Positions 1 to 7,747 of a stretch of DNA of 27,268 nt are shown here, piece after piece. Positions within the stretch are counted from its first letter, which is position 1; each line of letters starts with the position of its first letter. This stretch comes from a virus. Location of the stretch: the IMG/VR virus record IMGVR_UViG_3300042934_000433, positions 1 to 27,268 of that record, one strand, 5' to 3'. Under the pieces are notes generated by a model. The model saw only the letters and a program-made list of their open reading frames with translations, was not told the DNA's origin and searched no databases. Position numbers and translations under genes: made by a program.

Positions 1-2
1 CT

Positions 3-464
3 TCCGCGTACCTTCGGTCGGTTATCGGGCAGGACGTTTACCCGACGACGACTTCGACGTTCACGGCATGGCCGGATGCTGGGCGGGTTGATCTGCCTCA
101 GTATCCGGTCGTGTCCGTGGACGCGGTCGAACGGGATTCGGTTGCTGTGGATTACACGTACCGTCCCGGGTATTTGACGGTGTCGTGTGATGACCCGGTG
201 GATGTGACGTTCACGTGGGGTGTCGCTACGGCGCCGCCTGTGCTGGTTTCGTTCTCCGCTGTTCTCGTGTCGCAGGCGATCCTTGCGGTTGAGACTGGTG
301 CCGGCCTCACGTTTGGTGGGCTGTCGTCGGTGGCGCTGGATGACTTCAAGGCGGCGTTCGCTGATGGTGGCGCACAGTCCGGGATGGTGCTTCCTGAGCC
401 GCAGCAGGCGCTTATTCGGCGGCAGTTTGGGCGTGGGGACGTGACGGTGGTGGAGACCCGGTGA
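3..464 (+). CDS. Head-to-tail adaptor protein (5' partial)
   Basis: The frame is open from the window edge, so the true start lies upstream; 153 residues are visible. It resembles the head-tail connector (gp6/adaptor type) proteins of actinobacterial siphophages: an early conserved segment with Y-L-R-S-V-I-G-Q, a hydrophobic helical middle (residues about 75-100) and a short C-terminal tail. Such proteins sit under the portal and begin the neck. It is first in a run of four overlapping connector and tail-completion genes, in the usual siphophage order, which supports the call more than sequence alone. Its stop overlaps the GTG of the next gene (GTGA at 461-464). A GTG at 111 could be mistaken for the start, but the upstream codons read as the same protein. 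Confidence 0.7.
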   Translation, partial: SAYLRSVIGQDVYPTTTSTFTAWPDAGRVDLPQYPVVSVDAVERDSVAVDYTYRPGYLTVSCDDPVDVTFTWGVATAPPVLVSFSAVLVSQAILAVETGAGLTFGGLSSVALDDFKAAFADGGAQSGMVLPEPQQALIRRQFGRGDVTVVETR

Positions 465-859
465 GCATTCTTAGCGGGGCGCTTGGTATGGGTCGTGCGC
501 AGGCTGAGGCGCGGTTCACGGAGACGTTCAAGGCGTACACGGTCTCTCGCACTGGGCCGGATGCTGATGGGCTGTACACCGACACAGAGGTGACGGTCTA
601 CGCGGATGTTGCGGGTCGGGTGAAGTATCCGACTCTGACGGTGTCTGAGCGTGAGCAGGGGTCACAAGTCCCTGCTGTTCAGGATGTCCAGATTCATGTT
701 GCGGTCGGCTCTACACCGAACGTGGTTGTGGATGTGTTGTGGCGGGTGACTGCATCCACCTCGGATGCCTCGCTCGTCGGTCGCGTGTTCCGCACTAAGG
801 GTGAGGCGCAGGCGGGGCAGGTCACGGCGTCACGGTATCCGGTTGAACGGGTTACCTGA
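461..859 (+). CDS. Head-to-tail stopper (DUF6093-like)
   Basis: A 132-residue protein starting at GTG with a GGTGGAG ribosome site just upstream. The N-terminus (SILSGALGMGRAQAEARF) and the beta-rich body resemble the DUF6093/head-closure proteins of actinophages, which cap the neck after packaging. Position between the adaptor and a gp10-like gene matches the usual order. It overlaps its neighbours by 4 bases upstream and 1 base downstream, so the run is probably translated by coupling. The function is inferred from family resemblance and order; no catalytic motif is expected or seen. Confidence 0.65.
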   Translation: MSILSGALGMGRAQAEARFTETFKAYTVSRTGPDADGLYTDTEVTVYADVAGRVKYPTLTVSEREQGSQVPAVQDVQIHVAVGSTPNVVVDVLWRVTASTSDASLVGRVFRTKGEAQAGQVTASRYPVERVT

Positions 860-1284
860 TGGCTGACGGGATCACGTTCAACTTCGACGACCTGGACCGT
901 CTGGCTGCTGACCTGGAGTCGGTTCCGAAGAACATCGGGCCGTTCCTCGAGTCTGCGATCAAGTTCACGTCGGTGCGTATCAAGCGTGGGGCGGCGCGGA
1001 AGGTTGGTCGGCGTCGGCATTTCAAGCAGGCGGCGGCTGCGATCGATTTCGACGTGAAGCATTTCAAGGGGTTCGGCGCCGAGGTTGTCCAGTCTGAGAT
1101 TGGTTACAACAAGGACAAGGATGTGGGCCAGCTCGGCAACCTTGTGGAGTTTGGTGCCCCCAACTCTCCGAACGCGCTGACGCCGGGTAGCGAGCTCGTA
1201 ACGACCCTCCATGAGGAGGAAGCGGACTTCATTCGCGGTATCGAGCGGGCTGTGGACGACGCGCACAAGAAGGCGGGTCTCTGA
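859..1284 (+). CDS. HK97 gp10-like tail-component protein
   Basis: A 141-residue protein with an N-terminal stretch typical of gp10-family proteins (a short F-x-F-D-D-L strand, then a long amphipathic helix), basic residues around 45-55, and the segment GNLVEFGAPNSPNALTPG near residues 92-109. That last segment is a familiar feature of this tail-completion family. These proteins act at the head-tail joint or in tail completion. The ATG shares one base with the stop of the stopper gene; no strong Shine-Dalgarno is visible, consistent with translational coupling. Confidence 0.65.
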   Translation: MADGITFNFDDLDRLAADLESVPKNIGPFLESAIKFTSVRIKRGAARKVGRRRHFKQAAAAIDFDVKHFKGFGAEVVQSEIGYNKDKDVGQLGNLVEFGAPNSPNALTPGSELVTTLHEEEADFIRGIERAVDDAHKKAGL

Positions 1285-1712
1285 TGTCGAAGAAGCACAC
1301 TGACGCGTTGAAGGCGAAGACGCAGGAGATCACCGCGTTCGCCACGAAGACGTTCATCACGATCGCGAAGTATCCGGCTCCGAGCACTGTGAAGCCGGCA
1401 CTGCCGTACATCGTGTGGCATCCGGCGCAGGGTGAGAACGAGCAGACGGGTGTGACTGGCCCGCGTGTGCGGAAGTCTCCCCGTTTCACGGGGCACATCG
1501 TGGGCGAGGACGCCGATCAGGTTCAGGTTCTTCTGGATCTGCTCGAGGCGAAGCTGTTCCCGGACGGTCGGGGTATCACTCTGACTGTGACGGGGGAGCG
1601 GTCGAAGCCGCTCTGGTTCTCGTCGCCGCTGCCCATTCAGGTGCAGACGGACCCGCAGCCAACGATCGTGTACGCGGTTGTTGAGGTAGGTTGGTCGGCC
1701 GACCCCGAATAG
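1284..1712 (+). CDS. Tail terminator protein
   Basis: A 142-residue protein at the position always held by the tail terminator: after the gp10-like gene and before the major tail protein. The sequence has alpha-beta character. It includes the segment LPYIVWHP near residue 40 and a C-terminal beta strand pair (TIVYAVVEVGW) like gp17/lambda U-type terminators, which cap the tube when it reaches full length. It overlaps the upstream gene by 1 base. A hairpin follows at 1729-1752. The assignment rests mainly on gene order and size. Confidence 0.6.
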   Translation: MSKKHTDALKAKTQEITAFATKTFITIAKYPAPSTVKPALPYIVWHPAQGENEQTGVTGPRVRKSPRFTGHIVGEDADQVQVLLDLLEAKLFPDGRGITLTVTGERSKPLWFSSPLPIQVQTDPQPTIVYAVVEVGWSADPE

Positions 1713-1728
1713 CCCACTCGTTTCTAGG

Positions 1729-1752
1729 AGCCCTCGCCATGTGCGGGGGCTT
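1729..1752 (+). terminator. Hairpin between tail terminator and major tail genes
   Basis: GCCCTCGC (1730-1737) pairs with GCGGGGGC (1743-1750) over 8 bp with one G-U pair; A1729/T1751 extends it. The loop is 5 nt. Only a short T/C stretch follows, so it may be a weak terminator or processing site that separates the connector block from the major-tail block. Confidence 0.4.
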
Positions 1753-1772
1753 CGCCAGTTAAGGGGGTCCGC

Positions 1773-1979
1773 ATGGCGAAGCGAAAGCAGCCCGCGAAAC
1801 CGATCGACCCGAGCCACATCGAGCTTGAGGACGCGAACGGGAACCGGGTCACGGTAACCGCCGCACATTGGCGCCGCTGGAAGGCGTCGCTTTCACAGAC
1901 CTTCCGCCCCGTGGCGGAGACACCGGACACGACCGTGTCCATTGAGCCGCCCACGGGCGACAAGACAGAGGAGAACTGA
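1773..1979 (+). CDS. Small protein preceding the major tail gene
   Basis: A 68-residue, highly charged protein with a good ribosome site (AAGGGGGT) 5-6 bases before ATG. The N-terminus is lysine-rich (MAKRKQPAKP) and the C-terminus acidic. No domain is recognised. It sits 2 bases before the major tail gene, so it is likely co-expressed with it. It could be a tail-tube accessory or an ordinary small phage protein. Codon usage matches its neighbours, which favours a real gene. Confidence 0.6.
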   Translation: MAKRKQPAKPIDPSHIELEDANGNRVTVTAAHWRRWKASLSQTFRPVAETPDTTVSIEPPTGDKTEEN

Positions 1980-1981
1980 CT

Positions 1982-2464
1982 ATGGCTCTTGAAGCCGTTC
2001 CCCAGTCCGTGAACTGGGACGACAACCTGCGCATCACCTGGACTGCGGAGGCTGACGACCCGAAGTCCGCCGCGGACCTCATTGCGGGCGTCGACCTGAC
2101 GTACTCGCTGAAGACCCTTACCCGCACGATCAACGAGGCCCGCATCGAGGACCCGCGTCTGACGCTGAAGCAGATCCTTGAGCGTCCGGGCAAGGTCACT
2201 GAGCAGGTTGAGGTGCAGTACGTGTTCGGTGACGACGCGGATGTGGCTGCGGCAACGCTGATTCAGGGGACGAAGGGTCACCTGACGCTCCGTTACTCGA
2301 TCCCCAACTCGACGGTGTGGGCGGCGGCGCAGGTTGTCGACGTCATCACTGTTGAGTGCGGCAAGCAGCGTAAGGACTCGCCCGTTGAGAACGGTGTTCA
2401 GACCCTCACGCAGACGCTGTTCGTGATCGACATCACTGAGGACGACGTCGCGATCGCTGCGTAA
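1982..2464 (+). CDS. Major tail (tube) protein
   Basis: A 160-residue protein with ribosome site GAGGAGA 7 bases before ATG. It is placed directly before the frameshifting tail chaperones and the tape measure, which is the canonical place for the tube subunit. It is beta-rich, with a conserved-looking central region (LTLKQILERPGKVTEQVEVQY, residues about 60-80) and the G-T-K-G-x-L-T-L-R-Y strand typical of tube subunits of actinophages. It would polymerise around the tape measure. A strong hairpin follows at 2472-2509 and may lower read-through into the chaperones, which are needed in smaller amounts. Confidence 0.75.
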   Translation: MALEAVPQSVNWDDNLRITWTAEADDPKSAADLIAGVDLTYSLKTLTRTINEARIEDPRLTLKQILERPGKVTEQVEVQYVFGDDADVAAATLIQGTKGHLTLRYSIPNSTVWAAAQVVDVITVECGKQRKDSPVENGVQTLTQTLFVIDITEDDVAIAA

Positions 2465-2471
2465 CAAAGCC

Positions 2472-2509
2472 CCGGGCTGGGTGGTTCCTCCACCGTCCAT
2501 CCAGCCCGG
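2472..2509 (+). terminator. Hairpin after major tail gene (partial terminator?)
   Basis: CCGGGCTGG (2472-2480) pairs perfectly with CCAGCCCGG (2501-2509). Inside, GTGG (2481-2484) can pair with CCAC (2490-2493). No T-run follows (TTCCCTCC), so full termination is unlikely; attenuation or mRNA protection of the abundant tail transcript is more plausible. Confidence 0.5.
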
Positions 2510-2539
2510 TTCCCTCCACGGTGGAGACAGGTGGAGAAC

Positions 2540-2956
2540 ATGAGCATTCAGGATCTGATTGAGAAGGCCCGGGCGGAGGCGGCTACACCCGTCACTGACT
2601 CGGCGAACGTGGTTGTTGGTGGCGAGATGGTCGCGCTGACGTTCACGAAACTGCTGGGTGCGGAGTGGTCAGCGATCACCGCTATCAACCCGCCCCGTAA
2701 GGGTGCGCAACTGGACTCGAATCTGGGTTACAACCTGGATGCTGCGGCTGGGGCATACCCGGTCGACAGGCTGACGGTTGCCGGTGAGCACCCGACCGCC
2801 CCGGAGTGGGTTGAGCTGTATGGGCTGCTGGATTCCCCTTGGCGGGAGACGATCGCCCTGAAACTGTGGGGGCTGAACCAGCAGGGACCAGCGTCGAGGA
2901 TTCTCACACTGGGAAAAGCTTCCTCGGGGGCCGGTTCCAGGAAGAAGCGGAACTAG
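2540..2956 (+). CDS. Tail assembly chaperone, short (G-type) product
   Basis: The non-shifted product is 138 residues. ATG 2540 is preferred over the in-frame GTG at 2531 because AGGTGGAG (2529-2536) forms its ribosome site and would otherwise lie inside the gene. The protein is mostly helical, with the segment GAEWSAITAINPP characteristic of actinophage G-type chaperones. It would coat the tape measure during tail assembly. A slippery heptamer at 2911-2917 lets part of the ribosomes produce the longer protein. Confidence 0.8.
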   Translation: MSIQDLIEKARAEAATPVTDSANVVVGGEMVALTFTKLLGAEWSAITAINPPRKGAQLDSNLGYNLDAAAGAYPVDRLTVAGEHPTAPEWVELYGLLDSPWRETIALKLWGLNQQGPASRILTLGKASSGAGSRKKRN

Positions 2957-3315
2957 CCCTCGAGATAGGTGTCTCGCCGCGTCGGCTCTCTGGTTGGGAG
3001 CCGGCTGAGGTGACGACTTACGAGTATGACGGCGATCGTCTGGTTAGTTCGGTGACGATCCGGGAGGCGGAGTTCTCGCCGTTGGATGTTGCGGCCATGT
3101 TGGAGGCTCGTCGTCGTGCACGGGTTCGGCGTGGCCCGCATGGGTACACGGTCGCAGAGGCGACTGACCCGGACAACCAGTTCGCTTTCGTGGCGAAGCC
3201 GCGTCAGGACTGGGCTATGCGGGCGCTGAATCAGGCGCAGGAGGCGTACCGGGCCGAGAACCCGAAGGCTACCGATCTGGGGTCTCTGGTGTGGGACGTG
3301 CAGAAACGATCGTGA
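2540..3315 (+). CDS. Tail assembly chaperone, long (GT-type) product by -1 frameshift
   Basis: Reading starts at 2540 and slips one base back at G GGA AAA (2911-2917), then continues in the -1 frame to the stop at 3313-3315, giving about 258 residues. The downstream frame has no start of its own that makes sense, shares the 2839-2956 overlap, and contains a plausible T-type domain (residues EEAELALEIGVSPRRLSGWEP and a C-terminal helix rich in Ala and Glu). The G/GT pair is expected immediately before a tape measure gene. The 3' end overlaps the opposite-strand gene 3269-3463 by 47 bases. Confidence 0.8.
2911..2917 (+). other. Programmed -1 ribosomal frameshift site
   Basis: The heptamer GGGAAAA lies in register X XXY YYZ: upstream codons are CTG-GGA-AAA, re-pairing to GGG-AAA. 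It lies inside the only stretch where the two chaperone frames are both open. The same heptamer type is well known in lambda-like and actinophage tail chaperone genes. Confidence 0.85.
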
Positions 3316-3463
3316 ACACCCCAACGGTCAGCAGCACCAACGAGGGCATGTAGAGCCACAGGGTGCGGAGCAGATCCAACCCGAGGGTCATGTAGACCGT
3401 CACGCCGGCGAGCAGCACAGAAACCGCTATTAGTGCTGCCCCGGTGACGGTCTTTGCCCTCAT
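3269..3463 (-). CDS. Small two-TM membrane protein, opposite strand
   Basis: A 64-residue protein with two clear hydrophobic segments: about residues 7-25 (starting TGAALIAVSVLL) and 36-54 (starting WLYMPSLVLLTVG), linked by a short polar turn, with charged ends. It fills the gap between the chaperone and tape measure genes on the strand opposite to all late genes, and its end overlaps the chaperone 3' end by 47 bases. No clear Shine-Dalgarno precedes the ATG. A TACTGT hexamer on the minus strand (3472-3477) lies 8 bases upstream, so a leaderless start is possible. The role is unknown; lysogenic expression (for example superinfection exclusion) is speculation. Confidence 0.5.
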   Translation of the reverse strand: MRAKTVTGAALIAVSVLLAGVTVYMTLGLDLLRTLWLYMPSLVLLTVGVFTIVSARPTPETPDR

Positions 3464-3513
3464 GCAACCGAACAGTACCGGACTGCCGGTCGAGATACAT
3501 CCCTGGAGGGTGC

Positions 3514-6261
3514 ATGACTAGGCAGGTCAAGGCTGAACTGGCCATCGGGTACCAGCAGTACGTCGATGGGATGAAGAAGGCTGCTGCGGCTACGCGGGAG
3601 ACGGCTACTGAGGCGCAGAAGCTTGCGGAGCAGCGGGAAGCGTTCACGCTCCTTGGTCGCACGGCGCTTGCGTCGGGTGCTGTCATTGCTGCCGGGCTTG
3701 GTGTGGCTGTCGCGAAGTTTGCGGAGTTCGATCAGGCAATGTCGAACGTTTCGGCGACCGGTGAGGATGCGCGCGACAACATTGAGGCGTTGCGTGATGC
3801 GGCGCTCGAGGCGGGCGCCACCACGGTCTTTTCTGCCACCGAGTCGGCTAACGCGATCGAGGAACTGGCGAAGGCTGGGCTGGACGCGTCGGAGATCCTG
3901 GGCGGTGCACTCGCGGGTTCCCTGGACCTCGCCGCGGCGGCAGGTATCGGCGTCGCGGAGGCCGCGGCGATCGCTGCCACAACACTCCAGCAGTTCAACC
4001 TGGAGGGCAGTGACGCCACGCATGTGGCTGACCTGCTGGCCGCGGGTGCGGGCAAGGCGATGGGTGACGTGGGTGACATGTCGCAGGCGCTTGCTCAGGC
4101 CGGTCTCGTCTCGGATCAGTTCGGCGTCTCCGTTGAGGAGACGGTGGGTTCTCTGGCGGCGTTCGCGTCGGCTGGTCTGCTCGGTTCGGACGCGGGTACG
4201 TCGTTCCGGACGATGCTCCTGCGTCTCGCGAACCCCACGGGTGAAGTCCGGGATCTCATGAAAGAGATCGGGTTCGAGGCGTACAACGCTCAGGGCCAGT
4301 TCATTGGTCTGTCTGGTCTGGCCGGCGAGCTCGAAACATCCCTTGCCGGGATGACGGATGAGCAGAAGCAGACGACTCTGGCGATGATCTTCGGTCAGGA
4401 TGCGATCCGTGGCGCGACGGTCCTCTACGAAGAGGGCGCGGCCGGTATCGAGGACTGGACGAACAAGGTTGATGACGCAGGGTATGCGGCTGAGACCGCG
4501 GCGACGAAGCTCGACAACCTGAAGGGTGACTGGGAGGCGCTGTCGGGTGCCGTTGACACTGCCCTCATCTCTATGGGTGAGGCGGCGGATGGTCCTCTGC
4601 GGTTCTTCACGCAGGGTCTCACTACCCTCGTCGACAAGTTCAACGAGATTCCGGCTGCCGGTCAGCAGGCCGTGTTCTGGATCGGCGCCGTGGCGAGTGC
4701 CACAGGTCTGGCGTATGGCGCGTACCTGCTTCTGATCCCGAAGGTGGCCGAGTTCAATGCGGCGCTCGAGTTGATGAGCCCGCGCACTCAGTCTGTCGCC
4801 AAGGGTCTCGGCATGATCGCCAAGATTGGTGGCGGTGCTATTGCCGGCCTGGCGGTCGGTGTTGTCGCGCTCGACGCGCTCACGCAGGCGCTCAAGGACA
4901 TTGGTCCCGGGGCTGAGGTCGTTGCGAACAAGGTGACGACGGCGCGGAGCGCTGTTGACCTGCTGGCTTCTTCTGCTGGCAAGTTCGGCGGCACCGACAT
5001 CAAGCTTGCGACCGAACAGCTCAAGCAACTCGGCGACATCCTTGAGAAGGGCCCCGATTCCGGTGCGGGCATCATCGGTGCTTCGACGATCACCAACCTG
5101 GAGTTGCTTGGAAACGAGCTCGCGAAGGTTGCGGAGTCGGACCTTCCCGCCGCGCAGAGGCAGTTCCGGCTATTGGCTGAAGAGGCTGGGCTGTCTGAGA
5201 AGCAGCAGAAGCTACTCCTCGACCAGATGCCGGCGTACAAGTCGGCTCTTACTGAGCAGGCGACCGCTTCGGGCGTCGCTGCTGATGGTCAGGAACTCCT
5301 GGACCTCGCTTTCGGCAAGACCGAGGAGTCCACTGAGGACAACGAAGATGCGCTGAGGGCGTTGTCGGGTCAGGCGTCGGTGACCGGTGACGATATTGAC
5401 GCGCTGGCGGACCAGATCCGCAACTTCGGCTCGGCGACTCTGAACGTTCGTGACGCGCAGCGTCAGTTCGAGCAGGCCACCGACGACGTGTCTGACGCGG
5501 TCCAGCGGCAGATCGAGGAGTTCATCAAGCCGCAGGAGGACGCGTACCTGGCGGCGAACGGAACCCTGGATGGGTTTGTGGCTTCGATGGAGGGTTTCAT
5601 CCCGACGTTGGACACCACGACACAGTTGGGGCGTGACGCTGAGGCGTCGCTGGATGACCTCGCTGAGTCGACCCTGGAGTTGTCAGCGGCGACGCTGGAG
5701 CAGACGGGTTCACAGGAGGACGCGAACGGGATCATCGCGGACGGGCGTCAGCGTCTTATCGAGATGCTGGAGCAGTTCGGGATTACCGGGCAGGCTGCGG
5801 AGGATTACGCGGACGACCTTGGGTTGATCCCGGGGAACGTTGAGACTGCGGTCGAACTGACCGGTGTCGAGACTGCTGAGAAGGATCTCGCGTGGCTGAC
5901 TCGTCGGCGTGAGGCGCAGATCGCGGTCACGACGTCGGAGCCGCGGCTGCGTGACGGTGCGGCGTCGGGCGGTCGCGCCTACGGTGGCGAGATCACTGGC
6001 CCGGGTGGGCCGACTGATGACTCTGCTGGCCTGTACCGCCTGTCTGACGGTGAGCATGTGCTTACCGCGGCTGATGTGGACGCGATGGGTGGTCAGCACT
6101 CCGTGTACGCGTTCCGTGATGCCCTGCACTCCGGTGGGGGCGGGGGTGGCGGACGTCAGCCTGTGCAGATCAACCAGACGATCAATCCGGCGCCGGGTAT
6201 GAGCGAAGAACACATCGCGCGTGTGGCGGCTGAGCAGATGAACTTTGCGTTGAGGGGGTAG
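3514..6261 (+). CDS. Tape measure protein
   Basis: The largest gene here, 915 residues. ATG 3514 is chosen because GGAGGG lies 5-6 bases before it; an in-frame GTG at 3454 lacks this. Residues about 45-270 match the TP901/PhageMin_tail core (AEFDQAMSNVSATGEDARDN, then alanine-rich helices including TTLQQFNLEGSDA and GTSFRTMLLRL). Hydrophobic stretches occur near residues 50-68, 388-412 and 428-450. The middle is coiled-coil-like, and a Gly-rich linker precedes the C-terminal segment QPVQINQTINPAPG. The protein sets tail length; at about 0.15 nm per residue it predicts a tail near 135 nm. Confidence 0.93.
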   Translation: MTRQVKAELAIGYQQYVDGMKKAAAATRETATEAQKLAEQREAFTLLGRTALASGAVIAAGLGVAVAKFAEFDQAMSNVSATGEDARDNIEALRDAALEAGATTVFSATESANAIEELAKAGLDASEILGGALAGSLDLAAAAGIGVAEAAAIAATTLQQFNLEGSDATHVADLLAAGAGKAMGDVGDMSQALAQAGLVSDQFGVSVEETVGSLAAFASAGLLGSDAGTSFRTMLLRLANPTGEVRDLMKEIGFEAYNAQGQFIGLSGLAGELETSLAGMTDEQKQTTLAMIFGQDAIRGATVLYEEGAAGIEDWTNKVDDAGYAAETAATKLDNLKGDWEALSGAVDTALISMGEAADGPLRFFTQGLTTLVDKFNEIPAAGQQAVFWIGAVASATGLAYGAYLLLIPKVAEFNAALELMSPRTQSVAKGLGMIAKIGGGAIAGLAVGVVALDALTQALKDIGPGAEVVANKVTTARSAVDLLASSAGKFGGTDIKLATEQLKQLGDILEKGPDSGAGIIGASTITNLELLGNELAKVAESDLPAAQRQFRLLAEEAGLSEKQQKLLLDQMPAYKSALTEQATASGVAADGQELLDLAFGKTEESTEDNEDALRALSGQASVTGDDIDALADQIRNFGSATLNVRDAQRQFEQATDDVSDAVQRQIEEFIKPQEDAYLAANGTLDGFVASMEGFIPTLDTTTQLGRDAEASLDDLAESTLELSAATLEQTGSQEDANGIIADGRQRLIEMLEQFGITGQAAEDYADDLGLIPGNVETAVELTGVETAEKDLAWLTRRREAQIAVTTSEPRLRDGAASGGRAYGGEITGPGGPTDDSAGLYRLSDGEHVLTAADVDAMGGQHSVYAFRDALHSGGGGGGGRQPVQINQTINPAPGMSEEHIARVAAEQMNFALRG

Positions 6262-6263
6262 TG

Positions 6264-6680
6264 ATGCTCGCGACCGTAGATGGGTTGGATTTCGTGGGTG
6301 ACGGTTCGGCCGCGACGTACACGCTCCGTGAACTTGTCGGCTGGTTCGAGGGCGTGGGGGTTCGTAACGAACGAATCCCCCGCCCGACCGGGGATGGGGA
6401 GTTCGATTCACCCGGTTACCTCTCCGGCCGGCTCATCACCCTTGAGGGGTCGGTTGAGACGTCGTCGGAGGCTGCGTTTGAGGCGGCGCTTGAGGCGTTG
6501 TCGGACATTCCTGTGCGTGACCTTGTGGAGTTCACGGTGACGACCTCGGTGGGGACGAAGGCGGCGATGGTTCGCCGGGCGGATAAGCCGGATGTGTCCG
6601 TGAACGTGTGGGGTCAGTCCGCCGCTTACCGGTTGGTGTTGTTCGCCCCGGACCCTGTTCTGTACGTCCCAACCCCCTAG
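6264..6680 (+). CDS. Distal tail-like minor tail protein
   Basis: A 138-residue protein directly after the tape measure. ATG 6264 is favoured over the adjacent GTG 6261 because of spacing from GAGGGGG. The beta-rich sequence, with a central G-Y-L-S-G-R-L-I-T-L-E-G-S-V strand motif, resembles the N-terminal half of Dit-type distal tail proteins, which join the tube to the tip. It is shorter than two-domain Dit proteins, so only the core ring domain would be present. The next gene begins 8 bases later. Confidence 0.6.
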   Translation: MLATVDGLDFVGDGSAATYTLRELVGWFEGVGVRNERIPRPTGDGEFDSPGYLSGRLITLEGSVETSSEAAFEAALEALSDIPVRDLVEFTVTTSVGTKAAMVRRADKPDVSVNVWGQSAAYRLVLFAPDPVLYVPTP

Positions 6681-6688
6681 GAGGCCCC

Positions 6689-7747
6689 ATGTGGGAGGTA
6701 GGGATCTTCAACACTCAGACCGGTTCTCCCGAGTTGGTGGTGGATTGTTCGGCGGGGTCGTGGGATTCGCGGGTCACCGGTAGGGGGCGTGGGACGCATT
6801 CTGTGCCGTTGTTCAACGCTGGTATCTCGCAGTCGTTGATTGCGGAGCTGTCGCAGGGGAACAAGTACACGGTCGCTCACATGTGGGATACGCACGTCGC
6901 GTTCGCGGGTGTGATCGGTCGGCGTGAGCTCGACAACGACTCGCGTGTGTTGCGGATCGATTCGCAGGAGATCCGGGGCGCGTACTTCAATGCACGACTG
7001 CTGGACGGTGTCGTGAACTTCTTCGAGGGTGAGACGTTGCTGGGGGTGTCGTCGAAGTCTCGTTCGGGTGCTGTGCGGGCGACGATCGCGCTGTCTATTG
7101 ATGCGAAGGATGCGTCGTGGGGATTGCCGCTAGATAAGCCGGCTGACGGGTCGGGGTCGTTCAGTGCTGACTGGTTGTATGACGACCGGTTGAACTGGGA
7201 GGACTACATCGCACAGATTGAGGCTGACGGGTGTGAGGTGTTCTTCCGCCCGTACCTTGACGGTTCCGGGAACCTGCGGTGGGCGACTGAGGTTGCGGCG
7301 AAGATCACCACTGGGACGGCAACCGAATACACGCCTGGCGCTTCCGATTCTCCGATCTTCGGGTTGAAGACGGCGGATGACTACACCGAGCAGGTGACCG
7401 GTATTCAGGGGTTCGGTGCGGAAGGGTCTCGTGCGTTCGCTGCATACCCGGGGACGACGCCGATCTCCGTTCGGGACACATGGTTGAACTTCAACGACAT
7501 CGATGGTGCCAGGTTGCAGGCGGCCGTGGATGCCGCGTTTGCGAACCACATTGGTCCGACGTCGCAATGGTCGTTTGGGGCGCACATCTACCCGGATGGG
7601 CCTGAAGCGTTTGAGGTGGGCCGGCTTGTGGACTTGGCGTTCACGGGGCACGAGTTCTTCCCCGATGGGGTTCAGGAGAAACGGGTTGTCGCGGTTCGCG
7701 GCGATCTGGGGTTCCAGGTTGGGGTGGAGGTGCAGGATGCCGCTTGA
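6689..7747 (+). CDS. Minor tail protein (tail-tip / Tal-like)
   Basis: 352 residues from ATG 6689, which has TAGGAGG 4-5 bases upstream; longer in-frame starts overlap the preceding gene and are unlikely. The N-terminus (MWEVGIFNTQTG) and the alternating beta regions, followed by a segment with YDDRLNWEDYIAQIEADGCEVFF near residues 165-187, resemble the gp27-like tail hub proteins that follow Dit in actinophages. No peptidase or lysozyme motif is seen. It overlaps the next gene by 11 bases. Confidence 0.6.
   Translation: MWEVGIFNTQTGSPELVVDCSAGSWDSRVTGRGRGTHSVPLFNAGISQSLIAELSQGNKYTVAHMWDTHVAFAGVIGRRELDNDSRVLRIDSQEIRGAYFNARLLDGVVNFFEGETLLGVSSKSRSGAVRATIALSIDAKDASWGLPLDKPADGSGSFSADWLYDDRLNWEDYIAQIEADGCEVFFRPYLDGSGNLRWATEVAAKITTGTATEYTPGASDSPIFGLKTADDYTEQVTGIQGFGAEGSRAFAAYPGTTPISVRDTWLNFNDIDGARLQAAVDAAFANHIGPTSQWSFGAHIYPDGPEAFEVGRLVDLAFTGHEFFPDGVQEKRVVAVRGDLGFQVGVEVQDAA

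Noticed and set aside
694-2500. Several 190-258 codon - strand frames opposite the connector and tail genes
   Set aside because: They are antisense to well-supported coupled + strand genes and have Arg/Leu/Ser-rich composition without motifs.
3460-5028. Long (522-codon) - strand open frame opposite the tape measure gene
   Set aside because: Arg-rich, low-complexity product with no domain, antisense to a clear tape measure; typical open antisense frame in high-GC DNA.
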